Of a stretch of DNA of 64,000 nucleotides, positions 17,301 to 24,033 are shown piece by piece. The notes under the pieces are model-generated. The model was not told the origin of the DNA and did not search any database. It was given only the letters and a program-made list of their open reading frames with translations. The number at the start of each line of letters is the position of its first letter. Position 1 is the first letter of the stretch. The position numbers and the translations under genes were made by a program. The stretch is from UBA2020 sp964551435 (GTDB lineage Bacteria; Pseudomonadota; Alphaproteobacteria; Micavibrionales; UBA2020): assembly GCA_964551435.1 (NCBI GenBank), contig CAZKBS010000002.1:186001-250000 (forward strand). The letters are read 5' to 3'.

Positions 17301-17788
17301 CATATGGAACTGCCTATAGCGACACCATCGAAGGCGGGTCGGGTAACGATTATATGGATGGCGGCGATGGCAACGACACGCTTATAGGCGGCGCAGGGCA
17401 TGACAATCTCTTCGGCCGCGACGGAGACGATTTCCTGAGCGGTGGTTCCGGCACCAACTATTTGAGCGGTGGCGCAGGGTCAGATACCTTCCATTTCGAC
17501 GCATCTTCACTCGATAGCGATATCGACACCATCGCTGATTTCTCGTTGGCGCAGAACGATGTCATAGATATCCGTGACGTACTTGATGGAGCGTACGACC
17601 CGCTAAACGACAATCTAGCGGATTTCGTAAAATTTGAGGTCTACGGTTACTATGGCATGCGTCTTTATGTTGACACGGACGGTGCCGGAACGGGCAGCGG
17701 GTGGAAGCATGTCGCAGACCTGAGCGGCCTCAGTTCCTTGCCTGATGTGGATACCTTGGTCGCCAACGGCCATCTGCTGGCCGCATAA
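14306..17788 (+). CDS. RTX protein with PIN-like N-terminus, predicted type I secretion substrate
   Basis: A protein of 1160 residues. Residues 1-140 look like a PIN nuclease: LFLDTD (D9, D11), E49, AGEQS (E93) and ASND (D122) have the usual order and spacing of its acidic residues. Residues about 278-338 are a glycine-rich hydrophobic stretch resembling a glycine zipper. About 395-520 has the RTX-toxin segment with Ca-binding-like loops (DLDSNGKIDDHSELFGD). Two haemolysin-related beta domains surround GGxGxD nonapeptide repeats at about 855-900 and 1000-1065, and the C-terminus (DTIADFSLAQNDVIDI) suits type I export. No ABC exporter genes are nearby. I infer an exported toxin with its payload at the N-terminus; the PIN call is by eye. 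Confidence 0.82.
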   Translation: MTKPVLFLDTDFIGNIFGQNSGDASRLNRVLDALSENYDVRITDRVWRESITENINPATGERYLKDTTLENWLNNKGINETVTGIPAGSNAGEQSIIHALNNPGSDPVLSDPNVPKYIASNDGYFNQGAAGGDFADNRVKSFDLVDRLAVDGHVSIEDYKGLSTEGSPDANWRPYQNVTADAVQAKYPDMSATYDPVNGAYVLDRGGQTLSLPEGAVHDGIHANSTGVLFDGQARALHNLGKYAGALDKAGWIGDVLGTAWAIAEAQAAYSNGDNHSAGSILAGHTGGLLGGLGLGTISAAGVTALLAVPGVNIGVAAGMLLVGAAGLAGGYLGGSAGESMFKDLYEEISGLGIVGFSQQLYDDYKWGLSNPSEVFNIGNLMELVQSTFGTAITTGSPLVLDIAGTGINLTSVNTSPVYWDIDVDGMREASGWIGAGSGLLAIDLDSNGKIDDHSELFGDQNGSAANGFQALAAYDSNSDGVIDANDDQFADLLIWMDANGDGLTDAGELFTLTSLDITSINLNYSSVNYTLNDNVIRQQSTFTMNGQTHDIVDAWFTYDNTNTSYAGEYDLDVRALILPAQRGYGEMADLHIAMSQNEDLLDMVATLATKSAAELFASNFDVRAALTDIMYEWAGVTDMDPTSRGTALDARMIAFLEKLNGDLFLNDPNSVVAGFAVAPMREAWNAAFSMVATHFLAQSGMKDLLGNPSYDLRADNLSGGYFGEDLALRFTTPFASGYWIANDSGFNDVYVFRAGDAPHSNGLNIHETVNTTTDAVFLGGIDPANVRLWTDNYGGLVIRYTNDDSFTISAAFDSTGASRVGEYIEYIMFDDGTTWDLREGLYLWNVDSRNAGLYGSAYGDLIKGGTGAEQLWGYAGNDTLIGNGGDDYLYGGAGDDTYVFKAGDGLDTIYESASAGTDTIRLEGVSSGDVYMWHTVLYGSSQLVIQYGASDKITVANGGYSSAGATVGHVEQIVFDDTTVWDLTGGLHMRLPNVGTGAYGTAYSDTIEGGSGNDYMDGGDGNDTLIGGAGHDNLFGRDGDDFLSGGSGTNYLSGGAGSDTFHFDASSLDSDIDTIADFSLAQNDVIDIRDVLDGAYDPLNDNLADFVKFEVYGYYGMRLYVDTDGAGTGSGWKHVADLSGLSSLPDVDTLVANGHLLAA

Positions 17789-17814
17789 GGCCAACGACAT
17801 GCCACTGAACAAGA

Positions 17815-17849
17815 AAGCCGCCAGCGGTTTCATCCGCTGGCGGCTTTGT
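17815..17849 (+). terminator. Rho-independent terminator after the RTX gene
   Basis: An 11-base perfect stem (GCCGCCAGCGG with CCGCTGGCGGC) and a 6-base loop are followed by TTTGTT. It lies 27 bases beyond the RTX stop. The A-run on the other side is short, so it mainly serves the plus strand, though it also lies just beyond the end of the minus-strand gene at 17862. Confidence 0.85.
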
Positions 17850-17861
17850 TCTGCGCGGGCC

Positions 17862-18050
17862 TTAGAAGCCCGGCCCCTTGAGGCGGCGCGTAATAATCGC
17901 GCGGTTGATGTTCTCCAGCGAGGCCAGCGCGTTCGCGCGCTCGGTGGTGGCGGGCTCGGTGAAGGCCAATTCCTGCTGCACGCGGTAGAATTTGGAGTGC
18001 AGAGCGGTTTCCGGCAAGTTGTCGAGTTCGGAAGCGACGATGAGGCGCAT
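17862..18050 (-). CDS. Small conserved hypothetical protein
   Basis: A 62-residue helical protein, MRLIVASELDNLPETALHSK at its N-terminus and ending RRLKGPGF. The start at 18050 has GGGAGA upstream; a frame extension to 18080 adds ten residues without a ribosome site. Similar short proteins accompany mobile elements in alphaproteobacteria as far as I recall, without a known role. No cysteines or membrane segments are present. Confidence 0.6.
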   Translation of the reverse strand: MRLIVASELDNLPETALHSKFYRVQQELAFTEPATTERANALASLENINRAIITRRLKGPGF

Positions 18051-18334
18051 GGGCTGTCTCCCTATTGCTTGAGGCCGCAACCACTACGGCCTTTCATGCC
18101 CCCCGATGACGCCAGCGGCATTGCCGGGTGCATCCGTAGGACCGCAACAGAGAGAAGGAGCCCTTGAGGGCTTGCGCCCAGCAGGCAAAGCCGCTGGCAG
18201 GGTGCATGATGGATAGGACGTATGGGGGCGGACACGCAGGGAGATTGCCCCGCGCCAGTTTCTGACTTGCCCCGAACCTCATTCCCGCCGGAGCACAACC
18301 ACCTGCATTCCATCCGCACGCTGCTGGAAGGGCT
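18051..18334. other. Intergenic stretch with inverted repeats, no gene seen
   Basis: About 280 bases contain a separated inverted repeat GCCAGCGGC (18111-18119) and GCCGCTGGC (18190-18198) and a self-complementary AGCCCTTGAGGGCT between them. Minus-strand frames here are Cys/Pro-rich and not protein-like. It may hold transcription stop signals for the next operon. Confidence 0.4.
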
Positions 18335-18754
18335 TCAACCCCTGAGCATGTTCGCCGCCTGCGTGTAGGTGTATGCCTCGTAGAGCGTCCACAGTCCGCC
18401 CGCGATAAAGACGACGCCGATCAGGAAAACGAGCGTCATCACGCCGAGCGCGATGAGCGTCGCGCCCATCAGATAGCCGACCGTCGTCGGGATGCTATAG
18501 ACAGCGCGCGTCTTGTCGTTCCGCAGCGCAAGGGCCTTGAACACGCCGTTCTTCTCGCGTCCGGCCAGCGTCACCTCATCGCCATCGCGAATATCCGGCA
18601 CATCGGCCAGCTTGATTTGTGCGGAGCGCTCGCCAACGCGAAAGGCGATGACCTGTCCGGTTTTCACGGAGCCGCCATTGCGGCCCACCGTGCCCCGCGT
18701 TTCAGTCGAATGGCGAATGCCGCTGACGGTTCCGCTCAGTGTGGTCAGTCCCAT
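18335..18754 (-). CDS. Unknown membrane-anchored protein
   Basis: A 139-residue protein. Residues 1-85 are polar and beta-rich (TGQVIAFRVGERSAQIKL, IRDGDEVTLAGREKNG), resembling a small OB- or SH3-like barrel. Two hydrophobic spans follow at about 90-125 (YLMGATLIALGVMTLVFLIGV and adjoining residues), separated by few residues, then a short tail. I do not recognise a family. It lies downstream of two other minus-strand genes with export signals, suggesting an envelope-related cargo cluster. Confidence 0.6.
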   Translation of the reverse strand: MGLTTLSGTVSGIRHSTETRGTVGRNGGSVKTGQVIAFRVGERSAQIKLADVPDIRDGDEVTLAGREKNGVFKALALRNDKTRAVYSIPTTVGYLMGATLIALGVMTLVFLIGVVFIAGGLWTLYEAYTYTQAANMLRG

Positions 18755-18781
18755 ATCATCCCCTTACGGTTTTCATTCCAG

Positions 18782-19582
18782 CTACAGCTTCGGCGCTTGC
18801 GCCTGCGCATCCGCCTTGCGCTTGGCTTCGGCCTTAAGGCCGTTCACCCATTGACTGCTGCGTATCTCCGCCGACCAGACCGCCCCGAGGTCGATGAGGG
18901 AGGCCTTGGCCGCGCGCACCGGCCCGCTCCAAATGTCATAGCTATAGGTGAGCACCTGCCCGCAGGCGGCGGGATCGCTGGCCAGCGTCAGGCCGAGAGA
19001 CTGATAGCGCCGTTCATTCTGGAACGTCGGGACTATCCGGTTGCGGGAGAGTTCGTGCCCGACATAGGGGCGACTGCCCCGGCGGGTGAAGGCGCAGCGC
19101 GGTTTGCCTGCTTCTTCCCAAACAAGCAGGTGCGGCTCGGCAAAGGACGGCTGGCCGTATTTGGCGAGAAGGCTCGCGCGGAATTGCTGCTGCGTCGGCG
19201 GGTTTTGCGTGTGCGCGAGATTGGGGCGCTCAATGGCGATGACGCGCGGTTCGGACGGCGGCGTCGCGAAATACACGATGAATAGTTCAAACCCGCCGCC
19301 CGCAGGCTGGACCTCCATCCTGTCGAGAAATTCCGGCGTCGAAAGATTCTCCGGCCTGCCTTCTCCGGCAGAATAGTTATAGCGCGAGGTCGTGCGGATA
19401 ATCCGCATGCTGGCATCGAAGGCCGTCAGCGCCGCGCGGGCTTCCGCTTCGGTCATGCCGATACGCACCCCTGCAATGTCCATTTTGGCCGCAGGCGTGG
19501 ACGCAGTTTGCGCGAAAGCTGGCGTGAGCGTGACCAAAGCCGCGCCTATGAAAGCGGAACAAAGCGCAGCCCTTCGCTGCAT
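18782..19582 (-). CDS. Unknown periplasmic protein
   Basis: A 266-residue protein with a clear Sec signal peptide (MQRRAALCSAFIGAALVTLT, cleaved about AFA-QT). The mature part begins with a segment like those in small secreted repeat proteins (IAGVRIGMTEAEARAAL), which resembles a SmpA/OmlA-like or substrate-recognition helix. Two conserved-looking cysteines (in PRCAFTR and PAACGQ) may form a disulfide. The AAGGAGATTCCCG ribosome site supports the start. Function is unknown. Confidence 0.65.
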   Translation of the reverse strand: MQRRAALCSAFIGAALVTLTPAFAQTASTPAAKMDIAGVRIGMTEAEARAALTAFDASMRIIRTTSRYNYSAGEGRPENLSTPEFLDRMEVQPAGGGFELFIVYFATPPSEPRVIAIERPNLAHTQNPPTQQQFRASLLAKYGQPSFAEPHLLVWEEAGKPRCAFTRRGSRPYVGHELSRNRIVPTFQNERRYQSLGLTLASDPAACGQVLTYSYDIWSGPVRAAKASLIDLGAVWSAEIRSSQWVNGLKAEAKRKADAQAQAPKL

Positions 19583-19620
19583 CGGGAATCTCCTTGGAGG
19601 ATGGATGGAATACGGGCGCG

Positions 19621-20208
19621 TCAGCCCGTCACGTCGCTGATATCGTTGGCGCGCCAGTCGGGCGGCATGGTCGATTGAGCGCAGTAGCGGGCGCTGCGCT
19701 CCCAGCCGTGCTCGCTCTTGGCGGTGAAGGCCGTATCCCCCGTGAGGGTATAGATGGAGGTGCTGGTTTCCGGCGCGGCGCTGTCCTGCAAGTCCCCGCA
19801 GGCTTCTGTCACACGGTAAGTATTCAGCGCCGTTTGCTCGATCTTCTTGAACTCGCAGAAATCCCGCGCGCCGCCGATGCCCTCACGGCGCAGCAGCGTC
19901 GTGGTGGCGTTAGAGGCTTGGCCGCACGGCGTATCGCTCTCGACGTAATAGCCGCGCTTGAGCGGCAGCGCCGCGACGGTGGCCGCTTGCGCCTTGGCCG
20001 GAACGGCTTCCGGCGTAGCGGGCGCGGCGGCTTGGTTTGGGGAGGCGGTATTGGCTTCGGCGGCAGTTATGCCCGCCGTGCCACCGGATACCGCTTCCGC
20101 CGCTCCCTCTGTGGCGGCGGCATTCTCTGCCGTCGCGGCGTTCTGGCCGCAGGCAGCAAGCCCTGCCGTCAGCAGCAGCGGCACAATGAGGGAACGGGCC
20201 TTCTTCAT
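19621..20208 (-). CDS. Putative lipoprotein of unknown function
   Basis: A 195-residue protein with a lipoprotein signal peptide: MKKARSLIVPLLLTAGLAAC, with the lipobox cysteine at residue 20. An Ala-rich linker of about 60 residues follows, then a globular domain with four or five cysteines (SDTPCGQAS, DFCEFKK, TEACGD, RYCAQS). The start at 20208 is chosen because it begins the signal peptide; the 33-residue upstream extension is not protein-like. It is the first gene of the minus-strand envelope cluster. Confidence 0.65.
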   Translation of the reverse strand: MKKARSLIVPLLLTAGLAACGQNAATAENAAATEGAAEAVSGGTAGITAAEANTASPNQAAAPATPEAVPAKAQAATVAALPLKRGYYVESDTPCGQASNATTTLLRREGIGGARDFCEFKKIEQTALNTYRVTEACGDLQDSAAPETSTSIYTLTGDTAFTAKSEHGWERSARYCAQSTMPPDWRANDISDVTG

Positions 20209-20399
20209 GACATCTCCGCGCGTGAAAATCCTTCCCGCTATGGTTAAGGTGGCGCGGAGGCCCGTTCGTCCCCTAAACAGGGGAGAAATCATGCAACCTT
20301 TGAGCAATGCCGATATTCGGCTTTGTTCATGCGGGGTTATTTGAAGAGCGGATAAGTTTAACTTTTTAGCTGCATAAATACGGGGAGCGTTACGCGGCC

Positions 20400-21542
20400 A
20401 TGCTGTCCCAAGAAGTCCTTGAACCCCGTCTATCGGGATTGATTGCGCATCTATACGATGCAGCGGTGGACGATAGCCTTTGGGCGGGAACAGCTACACG
20501 CATCGCGGAAACGCTCGGCTCGACCAGCACCGTTCTTAAATTGCACGGTGACAACGCCCGCGTGAATCTTCTCGAATGCACCGATAACCTCATGGTGTCG
20601 GAACGGGAGCAGGCTTGGGCCGAAGACTGGCACCGCAAGGATTTATGGGTGGAGCGCAGCGTAGCTTACGGCATGCAGCGTATCATCACCGATGAGGATT
20701 TGGTGACGCGCGAGGAACAGGCGCGCAGCGGCTTCTATCAGGAATGGCTCCGGCATCTGGATATTCATCACATGCTCGGGGCGGTATTCCCCGCAGCGGA
20801 CGGGGCGATTGGCGTGCTTGGCATCCATCGTCCCAGAGGGGCCGGAGGCTATAGCTCACGGGAGCGGCGGCAGGCCGCACTGGTGCTGCCGCACTTGCAG
20901 CGGGCGCTGCGCCTTGGGCAACGGTTTGCGGCGGTATCCCAATCCCATGCCGCCGCCTTGCAGGCCCTCGACAGGCTGGATACCGGCGCTCTCATGGTGG
21001 ATGGCACGGGCCGTGTCATTCAAGCCAGCAGTATGGCGGAGCGGCTGCTGCGCGAGAATACGGAGATTTCGGTTATTCGCGGGCGGCTGGCGCTACGCCT
21101 GCCAGCACTGCACGACAAGCTGCTGGCACTGGTGCGCGGGGCAATGGATACCGCGCGGGGCAGGATTGCCAATCCCGGCGCAGCGCTTTCCATTCCACGC
21201 CCGCACCGCATGCCGCTGGCGCTTGAGGTTGCGCCTTTGCGTCCGTCGGTTTCCGCCTTTGGCGAACAGCGGCCTTGCGTGCTGGTTTTCATCCGCGACC
21301 CCGAAGCGCCGATCGCCGTCGCACGTCTGCGCGAGCTATTCGGCCTGACCCGCACGGAAGCAGCGGTTGCCGCTGCCCTCGGGCGCGGAAGCTCGCTTGA
21401 GGATATTGCGGCAAACATGGGCATCGGCCTTGCGACCGTGCGCAGCCATCTCAAGCGGATTCTCGCCAAGACCGGAACGCATAGGCAGGCGGAAGCCGTG
21501 GCTTTGCTGGCGCGAAGCGTTTCAACAGTTTCCAATCACTGA
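20400..21542 (+). CDS. LuxR-type transcriptional regulator
   Basis: A 380-residue protein. The C-terminal 60 residues form a LuxR helix-turn-helix: LTRTEAAVAAALGRGSSLED followed by IAANMGIGLATVRSHLKRIL. The N-terminal 200 residues resemble a GAF/autoinducer-like sensor fold but lack obvious conserved acyl-homoserine-lactone residues, and a PAS-like segment (ALDRLDTGALMVDGTGRVIQ) lies before the HTH. GGGGAG lies 11 bases before the start. It is divergent from the lipoprotein gene at 20208, so it may regulate that cluster; other possible targets are the CATAC palindromes. Both are inference. Confidence 0.85.
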   Translation: MLSQEVLEPRLSGLIAHLYDAAVDDSLWAGTATRIAETLGSTSTVLKLHGDNARVNLLECTDNLMVSEREQAWAEDWHRKDLWVERSVAYGMQRIITDEDLVTREEQARSGFYQEWLRHLDIHHMLGAVFPAADGAIGVLGIHRPRGAGGYSSRERRQAALVLPHLQRALRLGQRFAAVSQSHAAALQALDRLDTGALMVDGTGRVIQASSMAERLLRENTEISVIRGRLALRLPALHDKLLALVRGAMDTARGRIANPGAALSIPRPHRMPLALEVAPLRPSVSAFGEQRPCVLVFIRDPEAPIAVARLRELFGLTRTEAAVAAALGRGSSLEDIAANMGIGLATVRSHLKRILAKTGTHRQAEAVALLARSVSTVSNH

Positions 21543-21863
21543 CCGTATGGGCGCGTCCGGCGTTGCCGGATTGGGCTTTATGCCTTGCGGCACCGAGCCG
21601 CCACGCAGGCGCGTCTCGGCCATCCGGTAACAATCCCGCGCGCGGATAAGGCGCGGCCTTCGTCCTTGCTTCTTTCTTTTGGGGGCGTGCCGCCCCTTCA
21701 CCGTCAAGACCAAGCCCCAAGGGGCGGAAAACGGGGGCCGTGTAGTCGCTGCGCTCCGGCCCGCGCCATCCCCCGTTTTCCGGTCTGGACGGCTGAATCC
21801 CCGCTCATTGCCGCGTGGCTAGTCGGTTGCATGCGCAACCCATCAGCCAAGGAAGAAAAGGCA
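21543..21863. other. Leader region of the anti-restriction gene
   Basis: 320 bases without a convincing gene. It holds GGGGCG/GCCCC hairpins near 21680-21700 and the long 12-base inverted repeat at 21726-21781. A minus-strand frame (21522-21713) looks Arg-rich but has no family likeness, so it is left out. Confidence 0.45.
21726..21781 (+). repeat. Long inverted repeat in the ardC leader
   Basis: GGAAAACGGGGG (21726-21737) and CCCCCGTTTTCC (21770-21781) are perfect 12-base arms with a 32-base loop, 82 bases before the ArdC start. Single-stranded DNA could fold here. Leader hairpins that act as single-strand promoters are known before anti-restriction genes of conjugative plasmids; that role here is inference. 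Confidence 0.6.
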
Positions 21864-22763
21864 ATGAAAAAAGATGTTTATGAGAGAGTAACGGCCCACA
21901 TCGTGACCGCATTGGAAAACGGCGTTCGCCCGTGGTTCCAGCCGTGGAGCGCCGAGCATGCCGCAGGGCGCATCACTCGTCCGCTGCGCGCGAATGGTCA
22001 GCCCTACCGTGGAATCAATGTCCTGATGCTGTGGGGCGCAGCCTGCGAGCGCGGCTATAACCCGCCTATCTGGATGACCTACAAACAGGCGCAGGAGCTT
22101 GGCGGCAACGTCCGCAAGGGCGAGAAAGGCAATCTTGTCGTTTACGCCAATACCATCACCAAAACCGAAACCGACGAGAGCGGGCAGGAATCCGAGCGCG
22201 ATATTCCTTTTATGAAGGGCTATACCGTGTTCAACGTGGAGCAGGTGGAAGGATTGCCCGCGCATTTTTATGCGCTGGCCGAGCGTCCCGCCGATAGCGT
22301 GCAGCGCATCGAGCATGCGGAGGCTTTCTTTGCCGCCACCCGTGCGGATATTCGCCACGGCGGCAGCCGAGCATTTTTCAGCCCCGCACAGGACTTTGTG
22401 CAAATGCCGCCCTTTGAAGCCTTCCGCGAAGCCGAAGCCTATTACGCCACCCTTGCCCATGAAATGACCCACTGGACGAAAGGCGCAAACCGCTTGGAGC
22501 GAGACTTTGGCCGCAAGCGGTGGGGCGATGAAGGCTATGCAATGGAAGAACTTGTCGCAGAGCTTGGCGCGGCGTTCCTTTGCGCCGACCTCAGCCTGTC
22601 GCCAGAACCCCGTGATGAGCATGCCGCCTACATCGGTAACTGGCTCAAGGCGCTGAAAGAGGACAAGCGCGCCATCTTCAGCGCCGCCGCCCATGCGCAG
22701 CGCGCCGCCGATTATCTCCACAGCTTGCAGCCGCAGCCCGCCGCATTGCAGGAAGCCGCTTGA
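21864..22763 (+). CDS. ardC: ArdC-like anti-restriction protein (ssDNA-binding plus zinc peptidase domain)
   Basis: A 299-residue protein. The N-terminal domain (VYERVTAHIVTALENGVRPW through GNVRKGEKG) matches ArdC/DUF1738 single-strand DNA-binding domains. The C-terminal domain has the metallopeptidase motif HEMTHW (about residue 199) with the downstream glutamate in EELVAELGAAFLC. Such proteins protect incoming transferred DNA against host restriction. The start at 21864 has GGAAGAAAAG upstream; the longer frame back to 21585 crosses the leader hairpin. It fits with a mobilisable island that itself carries a restriction system. Confidence 0.9.
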   Translation: MKKDVYERVTAHIVTALENGVRPWFQPWSAEHAAGRITRPLRANGQPYRGINVLMLWGAACERGYNPPIWMTYKQAQELGGNVRKGEKGNLVVYANTITKTETDESGQESERDIPFMKGYTVFNVEQVEGLPAHFYALAERPADSVQRIEHAEAFFAATRADIRHGGSRAFFSPAQDFVQMPPFEAFREAEAYYATLAHEMTHWTKGANRLERDFGRKRWGDEGYAMEELVAELGAAFLCADLSLSPEPRDEHAAYIGNWLKALKEDKRAIFSAAAHAQRAADYLHSLQPQPAALQEAA

Positions 22764-22770
22764 AATGAAA

Positions 22771-22830
22771 ACGCCGGAGGGGAAACCCTCCGGCATCTGG
22801 CGGAGCCGCCGTCATTGGTGACGGCGGCTA
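22771..22830. terminator. Two consecutive perfect hairpins after ardC
   Basis: GCCGGAGGG-GAAA-CCCTCCGGC (22773-22794) lies nine bases after the ardC stop, then AGCCGCCGTCA-TTGG-TGACGGCGGCT (22804-22829). Neither has a strong T-run, so termination is plausible but not certain; they may also protect mRNA ends. Confidence 0.5.
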
Positions 22831-22900
22831 TTCCTTATCCCTCCCAACCCACCCCTGAGCGGACGGCGCGGCCTTTGGGGCCGCGCCGGACAGAGGACTT

Positions 22901-23122
22901 TCAGCCCTGATAATCCTCGAAGCAGCGCTCCCGCTTGCGCGGCACATCCTTATGGCCGCTGCACAGCCAGCAGGAGCAAGGGCGGCAATGCGTAGAGGCA
23001 TTGCGCCCGACCGCGCGGGGCGAATGCGCAGGCGCATCGGAGAGGCCGCGCGACCACAAAGTCATGACGCGGCCCGCTCGCGCCTTCATGCGTTCTTTGT
23101 CCTGTCTGCGCCTTGCTCGCAT
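22901..23122 (-). CDS. Small Cys-rich protein (CxCxxC, probable zinc-binding)
   Basis: A frame of 73 residues from 23122, or 54 from the more likely start MTLWSRGLSD at 23065. The core HCRPCSCWLCSGH followed by basic residues (KDVPRKRER) resembles small proteins with a CSCWMC signature seen in many bacteria; four closely spaced cysteines plus histidines suggest a zinc knuckle. It lies between ardC and the nic-like site at 23126. Function is unknown, and the call depends on this motif likeness. Confidence 0.5.
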   Translation of the reverse strand: MRARRRQDKERMKARAGRVMTLWSRGLSDAPAHSPRAVGRNASTHCRPCSCWLCSGHKDVPRKRERCFEDYQG

Positions 23123-23125
23123 CGT

Positions 23126-23136
23126 CCTATCCTGCC
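23126..23136 (+). other. IncP-like nic core, second candidate (CCTATCCTGCC)
   Basis: Eleven bases match the nic region of RP4-type oriT (CCTATCCTG, cut, then CC). They lie just outside the small Cys-rich gene near the right end of the island, next to the ardC region. I see no flanking RP4-like inverted repeat, so this remains a candidate. Confidence 0.4.
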
Positions 23137-23477
23137 GCTTCTAGCCCTCATATGGGCGCTGTGCGCCATAACCGAATTGACCGGGAAATGTCCCACAACA
23201 AGGCTCGAATCAACCCGAGACGGGGCTGCTTTGATGGGCGATATTAGGGAGGGTAGAAGCGGATTTTCCGCGCATGGCTGCGCGACAATTCCGCAAATTT
23301 TTCTGCACAGTACCTACACAGGCAAAAACCGGCGGTTTTTGCTATTGTTTTTCAAATCTTTAGTGGAATCTGAAGATTTGGAGCGGGCGATAAGAAAGTC
23401 TTTTTGAAAAAATCCCTTGCTGATGGTCAGATGCATCGAGGTCCCCGCGCGTCATCTTTTTGACAGTATATAAAAAA
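23137..23477. other. Junction between mobile island and chromosome
   Basis: About 340 bases without a gene. Base composition changes from GC-rich to mixed. At 23379-23391, TGGAGCGGGCGAT equals the reverse complement of the 3' end of a typical alphaproteobacterial tRNA-Gly gene, but no tRNA body follows. The true end of the island lies somewhere between here and the terminator at 23479. Confidence 0.4.
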
Positions 23478-23508
23478 ACACCCGGCTGTTGAAAGCCGGG
23501 TGTTTTTT
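23472..23508. terminator. Bidirectional terminator after rpsI
   Basis: CACCCGGCT (23479-23487) pairs with AGCCGGGTG (23494-23502), flanked by seven A on the left and six T on the right, so it works in both directions. It terminates the rplM-rpsI transcript 18 bases after the rpsI stop and insulates the operon from the island. Confidence 0.92.
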
Positions 23509-23526
23509 GTAGCGATAAGCGAAAGA

Positions 23527-24015
23527 TTAACGCTTGACCCACTGCGTGGAGCGGCGTGCTTTGTGCTTACCGTATTTTTTACGTTCGACAACACGGCTGT
23601 CGCGCGTCAGGAAGCCCGCTTTTTTCAGCGGAGCGCGCAGGCCGGGTTCGAAGTTGACGAGCGCGCGGGAGATGCCGTGACGTACAGCACCCGCCTGACC
23701 GGAAAGACCGCCGCCTGCAACGAAGCAAACAACGTCAAACTGGCCAACGCGACCGGAGATTTCAAATGCCTGGCTGATGATGAGGCGCTGGGTGCCGCGC
23801 GCGAAGTAATGCGCGATGTCCTTGCCGTTCACTGTGACTTTGCCGCTGCCGCGGGCAAGCCATACGCGGGCTACTGCGTCTTTGCGGCGACCGGTACCGT
23901 AGGAACGGCCTTTGGCATCGAGCACGGGCTTGCGTTCAACCGCAGCCGTTTCAACGCCGGTTGCTTTATCGGCAACAGCGTCTTTAAGATCAGAGAGGTT
24001 TTTCTTGGTGGTCAT
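23527..24015 (-). CDS. rpsI: 30S ribosomal protein uS9
   Basis: A 162-residue protein. The conserved uS9 core starts at GRSYGTGRRKDAVARVWL (about residue 36) and ends in the family's typical basic tail KKYGKHKARRSTQWVKR, which reaches into the ribosomal P site. The N-terminal 30 residues are an acidic extension common in alphaproteobacterial versions. It follows rplM by 18 bases, the usual operon pairing. Confidence 0.97.
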   Translation of the reverse strand: MTTKKNLSDLKDAVADKATGVETAAVERKPVLDAKGRSYGTGRRKDAVARVWLARGSGKVTVNGKDIAHYFARGTQRLIISQAFEISGRVGQFDVVCFVAGGGLSGQAGAVRHGISRALVNFEPGLRAPLKKAGFLTRDSRVVERKKYGKHKARRSTQWVKR

Positions 24016-24033
24016 GCTTCAATACCTTCGCGA

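Noticed and set aside
18062..18319. Minus-strand 85-codon gene
   Set aside because: Composition and lack of a ribosome site suggest non-coding sequence with inverted repeats.
21522..21713. Minus-strand 63-codon gene before ardC
   Set aside because: Arg/Lys/Pro-rich, no ribosome site, and it overlaps the end of the LuxR-type gene; it looks like a shadow of structured DNA.
23379..23391. A complete tRNA-Gly gene
   Set aside because: Only the 13 3'-terminal bases match; the bases where the anticodon and D arms should be do not fold or match.
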